Below, piece after piece: positions 7,910-13,953 of a DNA stretch of 27,633 nt; position 1 is the first letter of the stretch, and each line of letters starts with the position of its first letter. A program made the position numbers and the translations under genes. Source of the DNA: a bacterium (GTDB lineage: Bacteria; Zixibacteria; MSB-5A5; GN15; FEB-12); contig JAUWMW010000005.1 in the NCBI GenBank assembly GCA_030612965.1, forward strand, positions 1-27,633, written 5' to 3'. The notes under the pieces were generated by a model. It was not told the DNA's origin. It ran no database searches and saw nothing but the letters and a program-made list of their open reading frames with translations.

Positions 7910-8589
7910 GCATGGTCACGCTGTACATAAATGGCTTGAAGGTCTCGGTGGAAAAAGGCACGACGCTTCTGGAAGCGGCTCAGTTCCTTGGATTCCCTAT
8001 TCCTACTCTGTGCCACATGGAAGGGCTTTCCCCTTATGGCGCCTGCCGGTTATGTGTTGTGGAGATCGGAGAAGGTGACAGAGCCAAGCTGGTGACCTCG
8101 TGTACCTATCCGGTTGAGGAAGGCTTGAAAGTTCGCACCGCCTCGAATCGTGTCGTCAGGGCTCGAAAGATGGTTCTGGAACTCCTGCTGGCGTCATGTC
8201 CACAGTCCAAAATCATACAAGACCTTGCCGCCGCTCACGATATTCGGCAGCAGCGGTTCCGGCAGGAATATGAAGACTGCATTTTGTGCGGGCTGTGCGT
8301 GCGAATGTGTGAAGAGCAGATGATGGCCAAGGCTATTGGCTTTCGTGGACGCGGCCAGAACCGAAGCATCGGCACACCATTCGACATGAACTCTGATGTC
8401 TGTCGGCAGTGTGGTGGATGCATGTACGTCTGCCCGGCCTGTTCACTCAGATGCACTTACACCGAACCGGAGAAGGCGATCTGCGGCGGTTGCGCCAATC
8501 TGAGCCCGCCCTGTCTTGAAAAAGAAGAATTTGATGATATGATGTGTTATATGCAGCCTTGTGTCGCATGTGAGATTAAGAAGAACTAA
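7906..8589 (+). CDS. HoxU/NuoG-N-like iron-sulfur subunit
   Basis: Electron-wiring subunit like HoxU or the N-terminal part of NuoG and HydA. GGAGG just ahead supports the ATG, which overlaps the preceding stop. Residues 1-80 form a plant-type [2Fe-2S] domain with Cys36, Cys47, Cys50 and Cys66. Two [4Fe-4S] motifs follow: Cys125-128-131-135 (CILCGLCVRMC) and Cys166-169-172-176 (CRQCGGCMYVC). The His-Cys3 cluster that normally lies between them and the [2Fe-2S] domain is not intact; only Cys98 remains near LLASCPQ. The last 45 residues add an unusual Cys-rich tail (Cys179, 183, 193, 196, 203, 214, 219, 222). At 227 aa it ends well before any catalytic domain, so it carries no hydrogenase H-cluster or molybdopterin site. 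It probably connects the NuoF-GltD flavins to the FMN-barrel protein or to ferredoxin. Confidence 0.9.
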   Translation: MSMVTLYINGLKVSVEKGTTLLEAAQFLGFPIPTLCHMEGLSPYGACRLCVVEIGEGDRAKLVTSCTYPVEEGLKVRTASNRVVRARKMVLELLLASCPQSKIIQDLAAAHDIRQQRFRQEYEDCILCGLCVRMCEEQMMAKAIGFRGRGQNRSIGTPFDMNSDVCRQCGGCMYVCPACSLRCTYTEPEKAICGGCANLSPPCLEKEEFDDMMCYMQPCVACEIKKN

Positions 8590-8611
8590 GGCTGACAATG
8601 GAGGAAAGACG

Positions 8612-10201
8612 ATGTCCATAACACTGTCGAGAGTAAACTCATCGGCCGCGACTTTGACCAAAAATCGGACCGAAGGTTCGGTTTCGCCTGGTTCAGGCAT
8701 GTGTGTCACCTGTGTGGATGGCTGCATCGGGATGTGCGAAATAGGAAAATCAGCTTATCGCGGACACGAAGTGATTTATCCTCAACCTTTCGGCGTAATA
8801 ACAACCGCGTCGGAAAAAACCTACCCGGTTGACTATTCCCACTTCAATATCATGGGTACCGCCGTGGGCGCTCATGGTATCGAAGCCGATAGCGACAAGG
8901 CGATATTCCCTAATGTCAATCTCGAAGTTGCCTTCGGACACGACAAAGGGTTGAAGTTCCGTTTGCCGTGGATTATTCCCGGAATCGGTTCCACCGACAT
9001 CGCCAAGAACAACTGGGAAGGACTGGCTATCGGTACCGCTCTGGCCGGTACCGGGCTGACTATCGGCGAGAATGTCGTCGGGATGGACCCGGAGTCCGTT
9101 ATCAAGAAAGGTCAGGTGGTCGACACCGTTGACCTGAAGCGACGCGTCAAGCTGTTTACAGATAACCAGCGCGACGGATACGGAGCCACTATCGTACAGG
9201 CAAACATCGAAGACACACGTCTCGGTGTTCAGGAGTATGCCATTAATGAGCTGGGTGTCGAGGTTGTGGAGCTCAAGTGGGGCCAAGGAGCCAAGGACAT
9301 CGGCGGCGAGGTCAAGATCAAGAATCTCAAAAAAGCTCAGATGCTTTATGACCGGGGTTATGTGGTTCTGCCGAACCCCACTGACCCGGCCGTCATCAAG
9401 GCGTTCGAGCGTGGTTCCTTCAAGGAGTTTGAAAGGCATTCGCGCGTAGGCATGGTTTCTGAAGAGGGATTCGCAAATAGAGTTGAAGAACTACGCAAGG
9501 CCGGAGCCAAGTACATTTTCCTCAAGACCGGCGCGTATGGGCCGGCGGACCTGGCCCGGGCAGTCAAGTATACTTCTAAGTACAAAATCGATCTTCTCAC
9601 GGTTGACGCCGCTGGTGGCGGCACCGGTATGAGTCCCTGGCGAATGATGAATGAGTGGGGCATGCCACCCATAGAACTGCACTCGTTGTTGTACCAGTAT
9701 ACCAAACGCCTCGCCGACAAGGGCGAATATGTTGCCCCGCTCGCTTTGGCAGGCGGATTCACATTCGAGGATCATATTTTCAAAGGTCTGGCTCTCGGAG
9801 CGCCGTTTGTTAAACTGATCGGTATGGCTCGTTCCCCGATTGCGGCCGTTATGGTTGGCAAGACGATCGGCATGGCCATTGATGCTCATCAATTGCCGGT
9901 GTACGTGGAGCGGTTCGGTCAGACCCGGGATGAGATTTTTGTCACCGCCGGCGATCTGCGCGAGGAAATCGGCGACAAGGAATTCGAAGCCCTGCCGGCG
10001 GGAGCCATTGGTCTTTATACCTACTACGAGCGCCTGGCCCAGGGCTTGCGCCAGCTTATGTGCGGCAGCCGCAAGTTCAGCCCGGAATACATCTCGCGCG
10101 ATGATATCGCCGCTCTGACCCCCCAGGCGGCAAACATTAGCGGCATTCAGTATGTTATGGATGTTGGGAAAGAGGAGGTCGACGAGATCCTCAACAGTTA
10201 G
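8612..10201 (+). CDS. Glutamate-synthase-like FMN barrel protein with N-terminal four-Cys motif
   Basis: 529-residue member of the FMN-binding glutamate synthase (GltB central domain) superfamily. The ATG at 8612 follows GGAGGAAAG; an upstream in-frame ATG at 8561 lies inside the previous gene. Recognisable elements are KWGQGAKDIGG, matching GltB KxGQGAKPGxGG; VDAAGGGTGMSPW, matching the VDGxxGGTGAAP loop; and GGFTFEDHIFKGLALGA, matching the phosphate-binding end of the barrel. The glutaminase domain and the C-terminal GltB helix domain are absent. The usual [3Fe-4S] motif inside the barrel (CHxNxCPxG type) is also absent. Instead the N-terminus has Cys31-34-38-42 (CVTCVDGCIGMC), a likely iron-sulfur site. 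It should therefore bind FMN and receive electrons from its neighbours, but ammonia or 2-oxoglutarate chemistry cannot be assumed. It is the last gene of the tight cluster. Confidence 0.88.
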   Translation: MSITLSRVNSSAATLTKNRTEGSVSPGSGMCVTCVDGCIGMCEIGKSAYRGHEVIYPQPFGVITTASEKTYPVDYSHFNIMGTAVGAHGIEADSDKAIFPNVNLEVAFGHDKGLKFRLPWIIPGIGSTDIAKNNWEGLAIGTALAGTGLTIGENVVGMDPESVIKKGQVVDTVDLKRRVKLFTDNQRDGYGATIVQANIEDTRLGVQEYAINELGVEVVELKWGQGAKDIGGEVKIKNLKKAQMLYDRGYVVLPNPTDPAVIKAFERGSFKEFERHSRVGMVSEEGFANRVEELRKAGAKYIFLKTGAYGPADLARAVKYTSKYKIDLLTVDAAGGGTGMSPWRMMNEWGMPPIELHSLLYQYTKRLADKGEYVAPLALAGGFTFEDHIFKGLALGAPFVKLIGMARSPIAAVMVGKTIGMAIDAHQLPVYVERFGQTRDEIFVTAGDLREEIGDKEFEALPAGAIGLYTYYERLAQGLRQLMCGSRKFSPEYISRDDIAALTPQAANISGIQYVMDVGKEEVDEILNS

Positions 10202-10260
10202 AAAGTAACAAAGAACAATAGCCTGTGAACCGACTTCAGGGTTTTGCCTTGAAAATCGGT

Positions 10261-10289
10261 GAAGGTTGGTCCTGACGAAATCAACCTTC
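10261..10289 (+). other. Hairpin downstream of the oxidoreductase operon
   Basis: A perfect 8-bp inverted repeat, GAAGGTTG / CAACCTTC, with a 13-base loop lies 60 bases after the barrel-protein stop codon. No clear T-run follows, so it could be an RNA 3'-end stabiliser or a weak terminator. Confidence 0.4.
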
Positions 10290-10323
10290 TAATGTCTCCG
10301 GCTATTTTCTCCTCAAGAAAGCC

Positions 10324-10366
10324 TCCTGCCGCGAGAATTGGTTGTAAAATGCCGCTCGTGGCAGGA
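10324..10366 (+). other. Long hairpin upstream of the ATP-grasp gene
   Basis: The arms TCCTGCCGCGAG and CTCGTGGCAGGA pair over 12 positions with one G-U, around a 19-base loop. It is followed by GGCTTATTATT rather than a true T-run. It may end or attenuate transcription between 10201 and 10489. The remainder of 10202-10488 shows no gene and no convincing promoter. Confidence 0.4.
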
Positions 10367-10488
10367 TGGCTTATTATTCGACGTAAGGTTGATGATGCGT
10401 ACAACGCTTGAGACCTTTCAAAGTTCGCCGGCAAACCGCTCTCTCCACATATGCTCTTGCGAGGCTGTAGGCAAGGAGCGGTTGTCAA

Positions 10489-13242
10489 ATGACTGATCGG
10501 AAGGAGTCAAAAGACAAACTCCTTGAGTCCCTGAGGGAGAGGGCCAGGGAACTCGATTGTCTGTATCAAATCGAACAGATCCTAAGCGATCCCGGCCCGC
10601 CCCTGGATGAGGTTTGCCCAAAGATCATCGAGGCGATTCCATCGGGTTGGCAATACCCTGATGTTTGCCGGGCTAAAATCTCGGTAGAAAACAACATCTA
10701 TTGTTCACCCGACTTCGTCGAATCAGCCTGGATGCAGAGCGCGGACATCAGAATCAAGGGTTCTGTAACAGGTCGTATCACCGTTAGCTACATTCACGAA
10801 CGACCGGTCGCTGATGACGGTCCTTTCCTCTGGGAAGAGACAAAGTTGATTCGAGCAATAGCCGGGCAACTTGGCAGCCTCATCGAGTACCAGAGGTTGT
10901 CCGTAGATATTCAGGAACTGCAGAAAGCGGCAGTCCCCAGTGCGGAAAAAAGAGGCGCCAAGTGGCAGAAGGTACTGGAGATTCTTGAAGAGACCGATCG
11001 AGAACTGTTCTTGAACATTACACGAAAGCTAAAGAATCACCTGTGCATGAGTGGCGTTGCCGATGCTGAGAGGTTTCTTCAGCCGTTCGGTTCGGAGCAG
11101 GCCGGAGCCGGCGACGAATTGCGGGAGGATTGGAATGTCCCCCATCAACCAAGGAAGAAGTATCTGTCTGGTGATTTCAGCGCGCTGGTGCTTAAGATCG
11201 CAGCCGAACACCTTAGTGACGACAAGATACAGAGCCTGATTCAGAAGTGGCTTCAGGAGGACAAATTAAGCGCCCTCGAAAGGATCATCAGTGGTAACTA
11301 CTCGTTGAGTGAGATTGCCAGCGCAATAGGGCGCTATTACCCGGTTGATGACCAGACCAGTCCCTCGGCCAGCAAGAAGGGGATACGTGTCTCGCTTATT
11401 CGCAGGTTCCTTTCAGATCAACTACAGTACATCAAGGTCGCCAGGGATTTCATAGGTGTCCGTGACGTATCCGATCTGCTTGAACGTGTCATTTCCTGTG
11501 CCGAGAGCAAAGGCAAACTCGGGGGGAAAAGCGCCGGGATGCACCTTGCCGCCCATATCCTTGAGGCAAAAGGCAGAGACAATGAACTGCTCAGCAATGT
11601 AAAGATCCCCAGAACCTGGCATATTACATCAGATGCTATACTCCATTTCGTGCGATACAACGGCCTTGACGACGTTGTGGAACAGAAATACAAAGAGCTT
11701 GACCAGATCTATGCTGAGTACCCCTATATCGTGCAGACTTTCAAGTGCGCTCGATTCCCCACCGAGATCATCAATGGTCTGACCAGGGCTTTGGATGATT
11801 TCGGTGAACATCCGCTCATAGTCCGTAGCTCCAGCCTGCTGGAAGACAGAGTTGGGGCCGCCTTTTCCGGCAAATACCGAAGCCTGTTTCTGGCGAATCA
11901 GGGCAGCAAACACGACCGACTTGACGCTCTGATTGATGCGGTTGCAGAGGTCTATGCGTCGACTTTCAGTCCCGATGCGATTGAGTACCGGGCCGAGCGG
12001 GGATTGCTCGATTTCGTGGAAGAGATGGGCATCATGATCCAGGAAGTGGTTGGGACCACGGTCGGCAAGTATTTCGTGCCGACTTTCGCCGGTGTCGCGT
12101 TCAGTGCAAACGAATTCCGATGGTCCCCTCGAATCAGACGCGAAGACGGCCTCGTACGTCTTGTGCCCGGCTTGGGAACCCGTGCCGTTGATCGCGTGGG
12201 CGACGACTACCCGGCTCTAATAGCTCCCGGTCAGCCAGGGCTTCGTGTAAACATCAGTGTCGATGAAGTCGTCCGTTACTCACCCAAGAAGATTGATGTC
12301 ATAAACCTGCAAACGAACAGCTTTGAGACCCTGGATATCAAAACCTTCCTAAAAGAGGTCGGAGAAGAAATCCCGGGACTCAACGATATCGTTTCGATCC
12401 TCCATGAGGACGGCGTGATTCGACCTGTCGGGATAACCACCGATCTTTCCGATGAGACGTCCGTGGTGACCTTTGAAGGGTTGTTCCGCCGAACACCCTT
12501 CATCAAACAGATACAGACCATTCTCCGAACCCTGGAACAAGAGATCGGTACACCCGTTGATATCGAGTTCGGCTCTGACGGCCATAACCTGTTTCTGTTA
12601 CAATGTCGTCCCCAGAGTTCCTCCGATCAAAGTGCACCGGCCCCGATTCCCAGAGATGTCCCCAGAGAACGTATTGTTTTCTCCGCCAACCGCTATGTCT
12701 CCAACGGTAGCGTTCCCGATATCACCCATATCGTGTACGTAGTCGGCAGCGAGTACGAGAAACTCGCCAGCCGGTCGGAAATGGTCTCAGTTGGAAGAAC
12801 TGTCGGAAAACTCAACAAGCTTCTGCCAAAGAGAAAGTTCATATTGATGGGACCGGGACGCTGGGGTAGTCGGGGGGATATCAAATTAGGCGTCAACGTA
12901 ACCTACTCAGACATTAACAACACAGCCGTCCTGATCGAGATTGCGCATAAGAAAGGCGACTATGTTCCCGACCTTTCGTTCGGCACACATTTCTTCCAGG
13001 ATCTTGTCGAAGCAAACATTCGCTATCTGCCCCTCTATCCAGACGACACCGGGATCGTCTTCGATGAGCGATTCCTGGACAGATCCCGTAATATCCTGCC
13101 CGATATCCTGCCCGAATTCGCCTGGCTCTCGGACACTGTTCGGGTCATCGACGTTCCCGGGAGCACGGACGGTATGGTACTGAAGGTGCTGCTGAATGCC
13201 GACCTCGATGAAGCGATGGGATTACTGAAAACTCCGTCATAA
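10489..13242 (+). CDS. PPDK/PEP-synthase-like ATP-grasp protein with N-terminal sensory domain
   Basis: 917 residues; start supported by AAGGAG ten bases ahead. Residues about 15-140 form a sensory domain clearly related to the second domain of the histidine kinase at the left edge: both have RxxELxCLYxI, a tryptophan followed by YPDV, and DxGPFLxEE. Residues about 150-330 are helical and unrecognised. About 343-705 is the PPDK_N (PEP synthase) nucleotide-binding domain: LGGKSAGMHLAAHIL, IVRSSSLLEDRVGAAFSGKY, and the closing DIEFGSDGHNLFLLQCRPQ. About 720-917 carries GPGRWGSRGD and FGTHFFQDLVEAN, a C-terminal region I recall from other uncharacterised PPDK_N proteins. The phosphohistidine swivel domain and the PEP/pyruvate TIM barrel are absent, so it cannot be a complete PEP synthase. 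A regulatory phosphotransfer or nucleotide-sensing role is plausible but unproven. It may be read from the sigma-54 promoter or from its own. Confidence 0.88.
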   Translation: MTDRKESKDKLLESLRERARELDCLYQIEQILSDPGPPLDEVCPKIIEAIPSGWQYPDVCRAKISVENNIYCSPDFVESAWMQSADIRIKGSVTGRITVSYIHERPVADDGPFLWEETKLIRAIAGQLGSLIEYQRLSVDIQELQKAAVPSAEKRGAKWQKVLEILEETDRELFLNITRKLKNHLCMSGVADAERFLQPFGSEQAGAGDELREDWNVPHQPRKKYLSGDFSALVLKIAAEHLSDDKIQSLIQKWLQEDKLSALERIISGNYSLSEIASAIGRYYPVDDQTSPSASKKGIRVSLIRRFLSDQLQYIKVARDFIGVRDVSDLLERVISCAESKGKLGGKSAGMHLAAHILEAKGRDNELLSNVKIPRTWHITSDAILHFVRYNGLDDVVEQKYKELDQIYAEYPYIVQTFKCARFPTEIINGLTRALDDFGEHPLIVRSSSLLEDRVGAAFSGKYRSLFLANQGSKHDRLDALIDAVAEVYASTFSPDAIEYRAERGLLDFVEEMGIMIQEVVGTTVGKYFVPTFAGVAFSANEFRWSPRIRREDGLVRLVPGLGTRAVDRVGDDYPALIAPGQPGLRVNISVDEVVRYSPKKIDVINLQTNSFETLDIKTFLKEVGEEIPGLNDIVSILHEDGVIRPVGITTDLSDETSVVTFEGLFRRTPFIKQIQTILRTLEQEIGTPVDIEFGSDGHNLFLLQCRPQSSSDQSAPAPIPRDVPRERIVFSANRYVSNGSVPDITHIVYVVGSEYEKLASRSEMVSVGRTVGKLNKLLPKRKFILMGPGRWGSRGDIKLGVNVTYSDINNTAVLIEIAHKKGDYVPDLSFGTHFFQDLVEANIRYLPLYPDDTGIVFDERFLDRSRNILPDILPEFAWLSDTVRVIDVPGSTDGMVLKVLLNADLDEAMGLLKTPS

Positions 13243-13445
13243 ACTGCGCATTGACCTCTCTGAGTTCCACTGCCTCACTTGAGGAACGGGAACGAATCGT
13301 CCTGCGACTAAAGAAACCTCAGATGACAATACGCCGACGCCATACTCTCCAGGCCGGCACCTACTGTACTCCGACATAACTGAGGCTCGAAGATGCGATA
13401 GGGGTACCTCGGAGACATGCTGCATGACAACCGATCAGGCAATAG

Positions 13446-13517
13446 CTGCCCAGGCTGGACGTTATTAGAACTTTCCAGGAGGTCATAGAGTACCGGAAAC
13501 GCGCGGTTTGAGGCGGT
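13446..13517 (+). repeat. Dispersed repeat / gene-end remnant, copy 1
   Basis: The 25 bases at 13451-13475 match 19295-19319 at 24 positions. Both copies read in frame as the end of a protein: here LPRLDVIRTFQEVIEYRKRAV then a stop, there LHRLDIIRTFGPVVEYL and on to a stop. After the shared block the codons differ partly synonymously (TAC/TAT), which suggests a once-coding sequence. Upstream the frame is blocked by TAG at 13443. Confidence 0.5.
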
Positions 13518-13666
13518 TCGGAGTTCTCGCTTGCCGAAGAAACGGGCCTGAGCCAACCACGTGACAGCTCTGTTTTGACTCCAAAGTCCCGAAATCGCTC
13601 TCGGCGCTGCCAAAATCCGCTCTCGCACAACCGCTTACACCGCAACCGCCGGAGAGGACCCCATGG

Positions 13667-13731
13667 AGGCTTGACAGGCGCCGGAAAACAGGGCGTATAC
13701 AATGTAAGCGCAGGCGCACAAAAGGCTTGAC
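13667..13731 (+). repeat. Direct repeat AGGCTTGAC in the promoter region
   Basis: AGGCTTGAC occurs at 13667-13675 and 13723-13731, 56 bases apart, each followed within three bases by a GCGCCG-like stretch. The copies contain TTGACA and TTGACT respectively, so this may be a duplicated -35 region or a regulator site. Confidence 0.4.
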
Positions 13732-13754
13732 TTAGCGCCGTAGACCCCTATATT
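13727..13754 (+). promoter_or_regulatory. Sigma-70-like promoter for the exported repeat protein
   Basis: TTGACT, 16 bases, then TATATT. A start near 13761 would give a leader of about 190 bases. An upstream TTGACA (13671) with TATACA (13696) has a 19-base spacer and could be a weaker second promoter. Confidence 0.5.
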
Positions 13755-13829
13755 CAAGGTGATGAGTTAGTTAATCCTGCTCACGTTACTGCTTTGGATA
13801 ATCGTTCGTTGGAGACGGAGCAGGGAGCG

Positions 13830-13862
13830 CTCAAGGCAAGGGTGTTAATCAAGTGCCTTGAG
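13830..13862 (+). promoter_or_regulatory. Leader hairpin upstream of the exported repeat protein
   Basis: Perfect 9-bp inverted repeat CTCAAGGCA / TGCCTTGAG with a 15-base loop, extendable by one G-U pair, in the predicted 5' leader. There is no T-run after it, so it is not a simple terminator. It could stabilise the transcript or bind a protein. I recognise no riboswitch class here. Confidence 0.35.
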
Positions 13863-13953
13863 TTGCCGTAATCCGACATCAGTGCCGCTGCAACTTGGAG
13901 AACATCAAAAACAGCCATAGGTGAACGCCTTATGGCGAGTTTCGAGGGACGTT

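Larger units (their letters stand above)
13243..13953. other. Non-coding region with gene remnant, promoter and leader
   Basis: No convincing complete gene on either strand; the short minus-strand open frames have atypical composition. It contains a copy of a dispersed repeat (13446-13517), a pair of AGGCTTGAC direct repeats (13667 and 13723), a sigma-70-like promoter and a leader hairpin, listed separately. Confidence 0.6.

Noticed and set aside
3461..10201. A complete bidirectional [NiFe] or [FeFe] hydrogenase operon
   Set aside because: Only the diaphorase-like subunits are present; no H-cluster motifs and no large or small [NiFe] subunit occur in the window.
10489..13242. Functional phosphoenolpyruvate synthase or pyruvate phosphate dikinase
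   Set aside because: The phosphohistidine domain and the PEP-binding barrel are missing; only the nucleotide-binding domain is recognisable.
13361..13702. 113-codon minus-strand open frame upstream of the exported protein
   Set aside because: No ribosome binding site or domain, and it lies across the dispersed-repeat remnant and promoter region.
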